Positions 40,163-48,300 of a stretch of DNA of 64,000 nt are shown piece by piece. The translations under genes were made by a program, and so were the position numbers. The notes beneath the pieces were generated by a model that did no database searches, had not been told where the DNA came from, and saw only the letters and a list, made by a program, of their open reading frames with translations. This stretch comes from Lachnospiraceae bacterium (GTDB taxonomy: Bacteria; Bacillota; Clostridia; Lachnospirales; Lachnospiraceae): assembly GCA_902363555.1 (NCBI GenBank), contig CABJAM010000001.1, positions 372,001 through 436,000 on the forward strand, given 5' to 3'. How positions within the stretch are numbered: position 1 is the first letter of the stretch; every line of letters starts with the position of its first letter.

Positions 40163-41185
40163 TTAATAATCGCTGTAAAGCCAACTGTTTTCTGCTGCGC
40201 CTAAAAAGTCTGCATCCATCCGATGTAAACTGTCCATGTCCTCGCGGACCTGTGCCAGCTCCTTTTCAATCTGCATCCGCTTTTTCTTATGATAGCGCCT
40301 CATTTTTTCAGATCTTTTCGGAGCTTTTTTAGGCAGCGGCGAAGCGTTTACTAAAGAAGGCGGAGGGTTCTGGGATTTGTGGTCTTTGGAGGCTTTATGG
40401 GCGCGTGGTGGCTCCTTTTTTTCTTGGCAGGAACTGCGACCCGAAGCATCCGAAGTTATTGGACCAGTGCTTTTTGGTGAGCCCGGATTAATGGGGCAAT
40501 TGCTTTCCGAGACGGCAGGGCTTACCGGGAGATCGCTTTCCGAGACGGCAGGGCTTACCAGAGGATCGCTCTTGGCGTCGGTTGTACTTGCCAGACACCC
40601 CGTCTCAAGTACAGAATCAAATGGATTGACCTGATACATATTGCTTTCCGTGATCTCTACCGGTCTGCGTAAATATAAGATCCAGTTCAACAGCGCCATA
40701 TCCTCGGCGCAGGGCGCATGTCTTTTCCAACGGCGGTAGTTCTGCCAGGCGATGTTTGCCGCAGCGGTGGACAGGCCGAAGCGATGCATGACATCCTCAA
40801 AACTGCGGCAGCCATAATGATCGATCATAACGCATGGCGCCAGCAGATATCCGGCGAATGTATCCGCGGCAGCTTCAAACTCCGAAGCCTCCCCCACATG
40901 GCCCAGGGCGATATGCCCGATTTCGTGGGCCAGTGAAAACAAAATACGCCCCGGCCGACACGCGTCGTTGTACATAACACATCCCAGACCAGCATGCTTG
41001 AAGGAGTCTGTGGAATAACTGCGGCAGTAATCATAGAGCCGCGGATAAGGTGCTTTTATGTAGGAATAGGTATACACCTTATATCCATAGGATTCGATAA
41101 TATCCACACAGTTGACCGGGAAGCTGTGTATCTCGCAGGCTACATAGACCTCCGCCGTTTTACTTATAATATCAGAGTACGCCAT
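40163..41185 (-). CDS. ImmA/IrrE-family metallopeptidase with long disordered tail
   Basis: 340 residues. The zinc site HEIGHIALGH (87-96) and a following SEFEAAADTFAGYLL give the ImmA/IrrE (DUF955) fold in residues 1-170. Residues about 200-300 are low-complexity: SPAVSESDLPVSPAVSESN-type repeats, then a Lys/Arg-rich helix. The tail is not usual for ImmA. It is co-oriented with, and 41 bases downstream of, an XRE repressor. In ICEBs1-like elements this pair forms a switch: the protease cleaves the repressor under DNA damage and so frees the divergent promoter. GAGGATAACTT precedes the ATG. Confidence 0.85.
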   Translation of the reverse strand: MAYSDIISKTAEVYVACEIHSFPVNCVDIIESYGYKVYTYSYIKAPYPRLYDYCRSYSTDSFKHAGLGCVMYNDACRPGRILFSLAHEIGHIALGHVGEASEFEAAADTFAGYLLAPCVMIDHYGCRSFEDVMHRFGLSTAAANIAWQNYRRWKRHAPCAEDMALLNWILYLRRPVEITESNMYQVNPFDSVLETGCLASTTDAKSDPLVSPAVSESDLPVSPAVSESNCPINPGSPKSTGPITSDASGRSSCQEKKEPPRAHKASKDHKSQNPPPSLVNASPLPKKAPKRSEKMRRYHKKKRMQIEKELAQVREDMDSLHRMDADFLGAAENSWLYSDY

Positions 41186-41226
41186 AAGTTATCCTCGCTG
41201 AATCGTAACAGATTTAACCGCTTTAA

Positions 41227-41553
41227 TTATTTTAGCTCGGACAATAGTTTGATAAGCTCCATCTTTTCTTCAACAGATAATTTTCGCCCGTTTCTGGCAA
41301 TAAGTAGCTGCATGTCCTCGTAGGTTGGCTCATATTCGCCCTTTACCTTCCCTGTGGCCATGCTGTTCAGCTCCTCAATGGTGATCCCCAGATTTTCGCA
41401 GATGACCATGACGTTATCCACGCTGGCTCTGCCGACCCCATTTTTCATAATACCGTAGACTGTCGTATACGGTATTCCGCATTTTTCTGCGAATGTCTTG
41501 AGATTGTAACCTCTTTCCCGAATCATTCTTTCCAGTATTTTTGCCTTTTCCAT
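41227..41553 (-). CDS. XRE-family repressor (ImmR/phage repressor-like)
   Basis: 108 residues. Helix-turn-helix at about 15-65 (YNLKTFAEKCGIPYTTVYGI), then a short C-terminal helix region. Its gene diverges from the tail/lysis cassette, shares the 41.55-42.17 kb control region and precedes the ImmA-like protease, which suggests it is the cassette repressor. GAGGTG lies before ATG 41553. Confidence 0.88.
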   Translation of the reverse strand: MEKAKILERMIRERGYNLKTFAEKCGIPYTTVYGIMKNGVGRASVDNVMVICENLGITIEELNSMATGKVKGEYEPTYEDMQLLIARNGRKLSVEEKMELIKLLSELK

Positions 41554-41721
41554 AAATATTCACCTCATTGCTTAGGGTACTGTCCATGGGCAGCTCCGTA
41601 AACCATATCTTTACGCTAAATCCGCTTTTATCACGGATGCGGATCATGGTTAAACTTGCGCTGCGGCCTCAGTTACTCAGCTCTGAGTCGCTGGGAATGA
41701 ACAGTAGTTGCTTATCTTCTT

Positions 41722-41750
41722 ATTATAAACGAAAGCAAATGTTTTGTAAA
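41722..41750 (-). promoter_or_regulatory. Predicted promoter of the XRE repressor
   Basis: On the minus strand TTTACA (41745-41750), 17 bases, TATAAT (41722-41727). The long inverted repeat 41751-41776 directly abuts the -35. Confidence 0.7.
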
Positions 41751-41776
41751 TAAATATTCGGCAAAACGAATATTTA
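41751..41776. promoter_or_regulatory. 26-bp inverted repeat, likely XRE repressor operator
   Basis: TAAATATTCG, six-base spacer GCAAAA, CGAATATTTA: perfect 10-base arms. It lies between the leftward -35 (41745-41750) and the rightward -35 (41798-41803), where a repressor could control both. Confidence 0.7.
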
Positions 41777-41797
41777 CTGAAATCAGTATTTTTGTTC

Positions 41798-41826
41798 TTG
41801 ACAAAATACTAAATAAAGAATATAAT
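41798..41826 (+). promoter_or_regulatory. Consensus rightward promoter toward the tail cassette
   Basis: Perfect TTGACA (41798-41803), 17-base spacer, perfect TATAAT (41821-41826). It would give a leader of about 335 bases before the first tail gene, passing over the LexA-type boxes. Confidence 0.75.
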
Positions 41827-41932
41827 GAACTTACAAATTCGGAAAGACGAATTAGAACCCGGTTCAAATAAAAATATGTGTAGATGTCGGGTTCCTATGG
41901 ACGGTTACAAAGCTGGTTTATCAGGAGCAAGA

Positions 41933-41973
41933 CGAACTATTGTTCGATAGAGCTATTATAGAACATATGTTCT
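41933..41973 (+). promoter_or_regulatory. Two LexA (SOS) boxes flanking a second -10 element
   Basis: CGAACTATTGTTCG (41933-41946) fits the Gram-positive LexA consensus CGAAC-N4-GTTCG exactly. AGAACATATGTTCT (41960-41973) keeps the GAAC-N4-GTTC core. TATTAT at 41954-41959 lies between them with a possible -35 (GACGAA, 41931-41936), so LexA binding would cover a promoter for the cassette. Confidence 0.75.
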
Positions 41974-42167
41974 GATTTGTAAACCGGTAAATTAACCAAA
42001 TTATTGGGGCCAAATTTGTGAAGCTTACATACCAGGCATGAAAAAGCAGAAGGGGTGGTGGTGGGAGCAATTGTCACTAAACGGACATGAAAGCCGATTG
42101 CTCCGTGCCCCGCACTCTCGCAATCGCCCCATAGTAAAAATTTTAAGCGTAGGAGGTAGATTTGTTT

Positions 42168-42881
42168 ATGAACGAAAATGATATTTTATTTTATGAGAAT
42201 GATTTCAATCATGCAAAATCGGCATTTGATGATTTCGGATTGATTTTGACCGGACAATATGTAAGCTTTCCGGAACCGAAAACCACGATAGCTGAAATTC
42301 CATTTTCAGACCATGCGATTACTTTGGGAATGGCAGATGATGTGTACTATAAGCAGCGGAAGCTGCGGCTGAACTTTGAACTTCCGGGAAGCATGGCTGA
42401 AACTCATTTAAGGGCGTCTGAGCTGGCCAATTATCTGCACGGAAAGAATATGAGGGTGGTTGATACAAATGATATTACCTACTATTATTTCGGGCGGTTG
42501 GTTGTGGACCGGACGAAAACCGGGGATGCACCTGTGCAAATTAAGATTACCGGCGTGATGGACCCTTATAAATATGAGATAAATTCCAGCGTACAGGATT
42601 GGCAATGGGATATATTTTGCTTTGATGACGGGATTTTAAGGGAATACAGGGATTTACAGGTCCAGGACAGATTAAAACTGGTCATTCCCGGCCGGCGCAA
42701 AAGGGTTGTTCCGATTATTACGGCTTCGGCGCCAATGTCCGTTACCTTTTCAGGAAGGACGTATCCGCTTTTGGCAGGCGAAAATAAATTGTACGAAATC
42801 ATGCTTGGCGAGGGCGAACATGAGCTGATTTTTACCGGTAAAGGAAACGTTTCGGTAGACTACCGGGGAGGGAGCTTATGA
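42168..42881 (+). CDS. Phage distal tail protein (Dit / tail component family)
   Basis: About 237 residues; ATG 42168 lies 10 bases after AGGAGGT (TTG 42162 is an alternative). It has the Dit-like order: an N-terminal beta strand set (FDDFGLILTGQYVSFPEPKT), an LNFELPG-type segment, and a galectin-like C-terminal half ending in GEHELIFTGKGNVSVDYRGG. It would form the ring joining tail tube to tail tip. It is the first gene of the cassette, and overlaps the Tal gene (ATGA). Confidence 0.78.
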   Translation: MNENDILFYENDFNHAKSAFDDFGLILTGQYVSFPEPKTTIAEIPFSDHAITLGMADDVYYKQRKLRLNFELPGSMAETHLRASELANYLHGKNMRVVDTNDITYYYFGRLVVDRTKTGDAPVQIKITGVMDPYKYEINSSVQDWQWDIFCFDDGILREYRDLQVQDRLKLVIPGRRKRVVPIITASAPMSVTFSGRTYPLLAGENKLYEIMLGEGEHELIFTGKGNVSVDYRGGSL

Positions 42882-44578
42882 GGTATGGCATCAAATGTAT
42901 CAATGGAAATAATGAATATTTCTTATTACAAAATGAGGATGAAACGCTTTTGCTGTCCGGTGCAAAGCTCTGTGAGACGATAAACAAACCCGCATGTCTG
43001 ACATTTTCCATACCACAGTGCCATGCCAATTATGACAAGATCCATCGTCTGGAATCGGAGATTGTGGTGCTTGACCTTGACGGAAGTACGGAGCTTTTCC
43101 GTGGACGTGTGGTCTCCGACGAGAGCGATATTTATGGAAATAAAATGTGCACCTGCCTGGACGCGCTGGCTTATCTGATGGATACCCAATGCCCGCCGGA
43201 TACATACACTGGTTCCATACAGATGTTTCTGATGAAATTACTTGGAAATCATAATGGTAAAGTACAGCCGCAGCAAAGGCTTTATTTGGGAAATGTTACA
43301 GTAAATGCGCCGGAGGGTAATGTTCACTGGCAGTCGGAAGACTATTGCACAGTGCTGAGCCTGATCCAGGAGAAAATTGTTGATATTTTCAGTGGCTTTT
43401 TGCAGGTGCGGCGAAACAATAATAATACTTATCTGGATTATCTTGGGGAATTTCCCCTATCGGATCAGGTCGCCCGTCTGGGTGAAAATATCCTTTCCAT
43501 GAGACATTGCATACATACAGAAAATGTACGGACAGCCATCCTCCCCCTGGGAGCTGTCATCAATACGGATACCGGAGAACGGCTTAAAGTTGGTAGTGTC
43601 AATAATGGTTCCGATTATATCATTGATACGGCTCTCGTTGAGCAATATGGCTGGATCGAGGCGGCGGTTGAATTTGACGAGGAGACATTGGCCAAAGATT
43701 TATTGGCCAAATGCCGCAAATACATGGAGCAGTGCCGCAACATGGTGCTGACTATGGAGCTGAACATGGCCGACGGGCGTTATCTGGGGCTGGATGTCCA
43801 AAGAATCCGTCCGGGAATGCTCGTTAAGGTGGAGGCGGCTCTGCATGGAATTGATACGTACTTCCTGTGCAGTGGTAAAGTAACAGATTTACTGAATCCG
43901 GAAAATGACAGGATTACATTGACCAATAAATTTTCAACCTATGCAGAAGCTGTGGATCGGGCCCAGAAAGAGTATGGGCGGAAATTTAAGGCACAAATAA
44001 AGGGTATTGAAAACGCATTGTCCGGGAAAATCGATCAAACAAAAGCCGACGTACTTGCTGTTTTAAAGGATGTTCCGGGCCTGTATAAAACAAAGGAGAA
44101 TCCGGCAAATTCCCCGGAGGTTTATTATTTTCATAATAAAGAAAAAAAGGCGGACAGCGATATTTTAATGACCTTTAACAGCTCAGGGTTTCAGGTGTCG
44201 GCAGATTCGGGAAAAAGCTGGTATGGGCTGAAGGTTGATGAGGACATGGTCACCGATTTATTAAAGGCCGCAGGGATTAATGCGGACTGGATCAATAGTG
44301 GTACATTAAGAGCGTCGCTTGTGGGCGGACTGGATATCACTGACAAGAGTGCCGGTATGGCTGTGTCGGCCGGTGTAAATGGGTTTTGTATTCAGGATAC
44401 GAAAAATAATAAGTATTTGCTGAATATGAAAAATGATACGGCCCAGAGAAAGCTGTCGCTGGCGATCAATGGAAAAGAGGGAAAGACCGGCCGCGCCGAA
44501 TTTTCAGACGGCAGCTACATGGACTTTCAAAATGGTATATTTATTGGCGGGTATACCAAGGAAAATGGCCAATTTTAA
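42878..44578 (+). CDS. Phage tail-tip protein / prophage endopeptidase tail (Tal)
   Basis: 566 residues. N-terminal about 350 residues match prophage tail-endopeptidase/Tal proteins (SGAKLCETINKPACLTFSIP, FRGRVVSDESDIYGN, RIRPGMLVKVEA); the remainder is a shaft-like region with a coiled stretch (FKAQIKGIENALSGKIDQTKAD) followed by repeated beta motifs as in tail-tip fibres (NADWINSGTLRASLVGGLD). It follows Dit with a 4-base overlap. Acts at the baseplate tip for cell contact. Confidence 0.82.
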   Translation: MRYGIKCINGNNEYFLLQNEDETLLLSGAKLCETINKPACLTFSIPQCHANYDKIHRLESEIVVLDLDGSTELFRGRVVSDESDIYGNKMCTCLDALAYLMDTQCPPDTYTGSIQMFLMKLLGNHNGKVQPQQRLYLGNVTVNAPEGNVHWQSEDYCTVLSLIQEKIVDIFSGFLQVRRNNNNTYLDYLGEFPLSDQVARLGENILSMRHCIHTENVRTAILPLGAVINTDTGERLKVGSVNNGSDYIIDTALVEQYGWIEAAVEFDEETLAKDLLAKCRKYMEQCRNMVLTMELNMADGRYLGLDVQRIRPGMLVKVEAALHGIDTYFLCSGKVTDLLNPENDRITLTNKFSTYAEAVDRAQKEYGRKFKAQIKGIENALSGKIDQTKADVLAVLKDVPGLYKTKENPANSPEVYYFHNKEKKADSDILMTFNSSGFQVSADSGKSWYGLKVDEDMVTDLLKAAGINADWINSGTLRASLVGGLDITDKSAGMAVSAGVNGFCIQDTKNNKYLLNMKNDTAQRKLSLAINGKEGKTGRAEFSDGSYMDFQNGIFIGGYTKENGQF

Positions 44579-44589
44579 GGGGGCAGCTT

Positions 44590-45093
44590 ATGGCAATAAC
44601 ATTTACCCCGCGGTTGGATGACAGCGGAATGAAAAACAGCGTCTACTGGTATTCGGGAAATCTATTTTCCCAGTCCGGATATGGATTACCGAATTGCACC
44701 ACCTATGCGTGGGGGCGTCAGTATGAGATTTTAGGAAAACCACCGACCTGGCTGGGCCTTGGAAACGCCAAGGAATGGTATCCGTATGCTCAGGATGTAA
44801 CGCCGCAGCTTTGCGGAAAAACACCAAAGCTGGGCGCGATTTTGTGCACTTATTATAGTGTGGGCGGCCATGTGGCTGTTGTGGAACAGATCAATGAAGA
44901 TCGATCCATTGTTGTATCCCAATCCGGTTATGGATCGAAAACATATTTTTGGACGGAAACATTATACCCGCCTTATCTGGCCAGTTGGGCCAAGGACCGG
45001 GAAGGGGCCTATGTACAGGGATTTATTTATCTTACAGAAGATATCGTTGACCCAACACAGGGTGTTACTTTTAAACGATGGACGTCAAATTAA
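44590..45093 (+). CDS. CHAP-domain peptidoglycan hydrolase
   Basis: 167 residues, no signal peptide. CHAP motifs: NCTTYAWGR with the candidate Cys, GGHVAVVEQI with the His, and IVVSQSGYG. GGGGGC precedes ATG 44590, 11 bases after the Tal stop. It may be the cell-wall-degrading unit of the tail tip or a lysin; a second hydrolase sits at the cassette's end. Confidence 0.82.
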   Translation: MAITFTPRLDDSGMKNSVYWYSGNLFSQSGYGLPNCTTYAWGRQYEILGKPPTWLGLGNAKEWYPYAQDVTPQLCGKTPKLGAILCTYYSVGGHVAVVEQINEDRSIVVSQSGYGSKTYFWTETLYPPYLASWAKDREGAYVQGFIYLTEDIVDPTQGVTFKRWTSN

Positions 45094-45107
45094 AGGAGGA
45101 AATTATT

Positions 45108-45860
45108 ATGGCAGATATAAGTAAAGAATTACAGGCATGGAAGAATGCCAGACTGGGCAAGGATGTACGTCAGGCTCAGATTGATTTAAGTACAAAGATC
45201 AACGCGGAGGTTGAGCAGAATACGACCAGAGTATCACAGGGGATTGAAAATATAAATACGGCAGTTACCCGCGCTGAAACTGCGGCTGTAAATGCGGATG
45301 CAAAGGCTGCGGCAGCAAATTCGGCTGCGGCTGCGGCAAATGCCGCGGCTGCCAGGGCTGAAGGCTATGTTCTTGGGGATATTACCGACAAAACTGTGAC
45401 TTATACGGAACCGGCCACCGCCGGGGATATTGCACCGGCATCCGGGGCGAAAATTTCTGCTGTTGTGGGATGGTTGGTGAAACGGGTTAAGGAGCTGGGG
45501 GAGAGTATTGCTGGGGTGAAGAACAAAGCTAATACTAAAAATATTACAACTCAAATAACCTGGAACAGTAACTTGATTTCCGATGCACCATCTGGGTGTC
45601 AACTTTTTAAAACATTAGAACTATATAATTTGAAGATTTTCTTTAAAAGTGCTACGGAAATGGCGAAAGATGGAGTATACCTGTTAGGAACAATCTCAAA
45701 AGAGGATACTCCGACGATCCAAACCAATGTTATGTGTCATACATTTGCAGGAATCAGTGGGTATATTGTAATTTCCAAAGATGGAAAGATAAATTTTACA
45801 CCTCAAAGTAATATTGGCTCTGGATACTGGATATTTGGCGATGGAATTTATTGTCGATAA
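45108..45860 (+). CDS. Phage fibre / baseplate-upper-like protein
   Basis: 250 residues; ATG 45108 lies after AAAGGAGG. About 1-30 form a conserved N-terminal adaptor (MADISKELQAWKNARLGKDV), about 40-95 an alanine-rich coiled coil (repeats of AAAANAA type), then a conserved linker VLGDITDKTVTYTEPA and a C-terminal beta domain of about 80 residues (LYNLKIFFKSATEM ... IFGDGIYC). This head-coil-tip design is that of fibres that recognise the host surface. The C-terminal tip is AT-rich and likely the variable receptor-binding part. Confidence 0.7.
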   Translation: MADISKELQAWKNARLGKDVRQAQIDLSTKINAEVEQNTTRVSQGIENINTAVTRAETAAVNADAKAAAANSAAAAANAAAARAEGYVLGDITDKTVTYTEPATAGDIAPASGAKISAVVGWLVKRVKELGESIAGVKNKANTKNITTQITWNSNLISDAPSGCQLFKTLELYNLKIFFKSATEMAKDGVYLLGTISKEDTPTIQTNVMCHTFAGISGYIVISKDGKINFTPQSNIGSGYWIFGDGIYCR

Positions 45861-45905
45861 AATAGTGTCTAAACATATTTTAACCAAAAAAGGAGTGCGT
45901 TTATT

Positions 45906-46130
45906 ATGACACCTCAATTATTTTCTGCGGTTTTAGCTTTAATAGGCACGATTGTCGGCAGCTTTGGCGGTATTATGGCCGCCAACCGGCTGACGAACTT
46001 CCGCATTGAGCAATTAGAAGAGCGGGTAAGGAAACACAATAACCTGATCGAACGAATGGTGATCGTGGAGCAATCGGTAAAGTCCGCGCATCACCGTATT
46101 GACGAAATTATAGAAGAAAGGACGGAGTAA
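45906..46130 (+). CDS. XhlA-like small membrane protein
   Basis: 74 residues: an N-terminal hydrophobic helix (LIGTIVGSFGGIMAA) and a C-terminal amphipathic charged helix (IEQLEERVRKHNNLIERMVIVEQ). Hemolysin-XhlA-type proteins have the reverse order, but this position, directly before a holin gene and overlapping it, is the same as in PBSX-type lysis cassettes. GGAGTG precedes ATG 45906. Confidence 0.7.
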   Translation: MTPQLFSAVLALIGTIVGSFGGIMAANRLTNFRIEQLEERVRKHNNLIERMVIVEQSVKSAHHRIDEIIEERTE

Positions 46131-46132
46131 TG

Positions 46133-46408
46133 ATGGATATTACATTTTTAAACGATTACATAAATCTTGTCACCCTGGGAATATGCCTTTGTGTGGGATT
46201 TGCATTTAAGCAGGCATTTGACTGGTTCAACAATCGTTATATTCCTTTAAGTATGCTGATACTTGGAACGATTATCAACTGTATTGTCAATCATAGTAAT
46301 ATTAATTCGGCTGTTATACTTGGCGGAATGATATCTGGACTAGCCAGTACAGGCCTATATGAGATGTTGAGAAATTTCATAAATGTAAACCGGCGAGAAG
46401 ATAAATAA
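46133..46408 (+). CDS. Phage holin-family protein
   Basis: 91 residues; ATG 46133 (or 46130, overlapping the preceding stop). Three hydrophobic segments (about 13-30, 42-55, 62-78) and a basic C terminus, matching phage holin families of Clostridia. It would make the membrane lesion that lets the cassette's hydrolases reach the wall. Confidence 0.78.
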   Translation: MDITFLNDYINLVTLGICLCVGFAFKQAFDWFNNRYIPLSMLILGTIINCIVNHSNINSAVILGGMISGLASTGLYEMLRNFINVNRREDK

Positions 46409-46522
46409 AATCAGCACGACTATTCCCACGGATAGAAAGGGGGCTGTTGAGGTTCCGGAGGTCGAGCTTTTATATAAATTATAACCTGTTGTAAATATTA
46501 AATAATCTAGGAGGAATTTTAT

Positions 46523-47962
46523 ATGAGTAAAATTGAAAATGCAGTAAATTGGGCAATAGGAATTGCTAATGACAGTTCTCATGGTTACACTATGGACCTG
46601 AATAATAGATGGGGTCCGGATTACGATTGCAGTAGTCTTATAATCAGTGCTTGGGAAAATGCCGGTGTACCTGTAAAATCACAGGGGGGCTGCGTAAATA
46701 CTGGAAGTATGCTTAATTTTTTAAAATTTGGTTTTCGTGACGTAACAGCAAGCGTAGATAGAGCCACAGGTGCGGGCACAATGCGCGGAGATGTTTTACT
46801 GAACACAGGTGCTCATACAGCTATGTGTATCGGTGGAGGTCAAGTCGTTCAGGCTTCGGAGAATGAATTTGGTGGTTCTCTTGGTGGCAAACCTGGAGAT
46901 CAGACGGGCCGGGAAATTTGGATTACATCTTACTATAATTTTCCATGGAACTATGTTCTCCGCTATAATGAAGTACTTACAGTAACGGATGTTACTATTA
47001 ACAAAAGTTTTGCAAGCTTGTATGCTAATGAATCTATTACCTTAACTGCAACTGTTTTACCTTCCAGTGCACAAAATAAAGACATCGTATGGTCAAGTAG
47101 TAATACGGCTGTTGCAGTAGTAAATAGTACAAATGGTGTAGTTACAGCTAAAGCCGTAGGTTCAGCAATTATTACAGCGAAAAATAATGCCAGCGGAAAG
47201 TATGCGACATGTAGTATTTATGTGTTGGGGAATATTAACAACTTTATTAATCGTTTATTCAGTAATGCATTAGGCCGTCAACCGGATACGACCAGCTTAA
47301 ATAACTTTAGAAATGTTATTAAAAACGATTCGGCTTGTAAAGCAATCTTTGATGTATTTGACAGTTCAGAGTATAAGGGAAAGAATCGTAGTGATGATCA
47401 GTTCGTAACAGATTGCTATAAGGCAATTCTTGGTCGAACTCCGGATGAATCTGGTAAACAGAATATGTTAAACCTTATGAATAATGGTATGAGTCGTGTA
47501 TATATTTTATACCAGATTTCAAATTCCGTAGAGTTTTCTAATTATTGTTCTGGTCTGGGAATGCGTCAGGGTATTATTGGATTTGTTGAAAATCGGGATA
47601 AAAATGAGAAATATACTGAGTTTGTAAGTAAAGCATTTGTTAATGGATTAGGTCGTAAGGCAGATGTATCCGGACTAAATTCTTTTACGGGAGTTCTTCT
47701 GAATGGAGGTTCAGGCGCGCAGGTGATGAAAGATATCTTTATGAGTACAGAATATGCGAATCGGAGACGTACAAATAATCAGTATGTACAGGATTTATAT
47801 GCGACTGTATTAATGCGTGGCGCTGGAGCTGATGAAATTGCTGGCTGGGTAAATGAGCTAAATGCAGGTAAAAGTAGAATCGATACGTTAAGGGGATTTG
47901 TATATACACAGGAATTTATAAATATTTGTACAAATTATGGATTTCCACAGGGAACTATTTAA
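46523..47962 (+). CDS. Phage peptidoglycan hydrolase with BIG2 and DUF4214 repeats
   Basis: 479 residues; GGAGG precedes ATG 46523. About 1-150: amidase_5/NlpC-P60-type hydrolase (WGPDYDCSSLIISAW with Cys, GAHTAMCIGGG with His). About 155-235: an Ig-like BIG2 domain (DVTINKSFASLYANESITL ... SAIITAKN). About 240-479: two DUF4214 repeats (FINRLFSNALGRQPD; FVSKAFVNGLGRKAD), each followed by FVTDCYKAILGR/YVQDLYATVLMR. DUF4214 usually occurs in exported or cell-surface proteins. No signal peptide, consistent with release through the holin. AT-richer than its neighbours. Confidence 0.85.
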   Translation: MSKIENAVNWAIGIANDSSHGYTMDLNNRWGPDYDCSSLIISAWENAGVPVKSQGGCVNTGSMLNFLKFGFRDVTASVDRATGAGTMRGDVLLNTGAHTAMCIGGGQVVQASENEFGGSLGGKPGDQTGREIWITSYYNFPWNYVLRYNEVLTVTDVTINKSFASLYANESITLTATVLPSSAQNKDIVWSSSNTAVAVVNSTNGVVTAKAVGSAIITAKNNASGKYATCSIYVLGNINNFINRLFSNALGRQPDTTSLNNFRNVIKNDSACKAIFDVFDSSEYKGKNRSDDQFVTDCYKAILGRTPDESGKQNMLNLMNNGMSRVYILYQISNSVEFSNYCSGLGMRQGIIGFVENRDKNEKYTEFVSKAFVNGLGRKADVSGLNSFTGVLLNGGSGAQVMKDIFMSTEYANRRRTNNQYVQDLYATVLMRGAGADEIAGWVNELNAGKSRIDTLRGFVYTQEFINICTNYGFPQGTI

Positions 47963-48009
47963 GACGGCATATATTGTGAAATATCGTGAACTAAAAATTA
48001 GTTAGAGCG

Positions 48010-48036
48010 GCCCGGGTATAATGCCCGGGCTTCTTT
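48010..48036 (+). terminator. Terminator of the phage-like cassette
   Basis: GCCCGGG (48010-48016) pairs with CCCGGGC (48024-48030), then TTCTTT. It closes the transcription unit beginning near 41830. Confidence 0.85.
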
Positions 48037-48300
48037 ATTTGGCTGAACTGTTACTGGTTTAAGATAAGCAAATTACATGAGCGGCATGAAATTATAGATA
48101 CTTTTAAAAATATTCAATACTGTTAATTCCCATTTATACATGATATAATTTATTTTGAAATGTTTTGGCCCGGGTTAAAAGCAGGAGCGTTTGCTTTTAA
48201 AGATAGAGGATATTTTAAAAAGTATGAATTTCAGTCAGACATTTTCTCAACGATAGCGTTTTGGGAGATGTCACACTTTTACGAAGGAGGAAACAAAACG

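Larger units (their letters stand above)
41554..42167. promoter_or_regulatory. Divergent control region of the phage-like cassette
   Basis: This 614-base gap contains a perfect palindrome ACTCAGCTCTGAGT (41675-41688), the repressor promoter, a 26-base inverted repeat, a consensus rightward promoter, two LexA-type boxes around a second -10, and an inverted repeat GGAGCAAT / ATTGCTCC (near 42064 and 42096). AGGAGGT at 42151-42157 serves the first tail gene. Confidence 0.7.

Noticed and set aside
26201..47962. The DUF4157 gene and the tail cassette as one contractile injection system
   Set aside because: They are 15 kb apart with unrelated genes between, and sheath, tube, baseplate wedge and AAA+ ATPase genes are absent. 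The tail genes are of the long-flexible-tail type.
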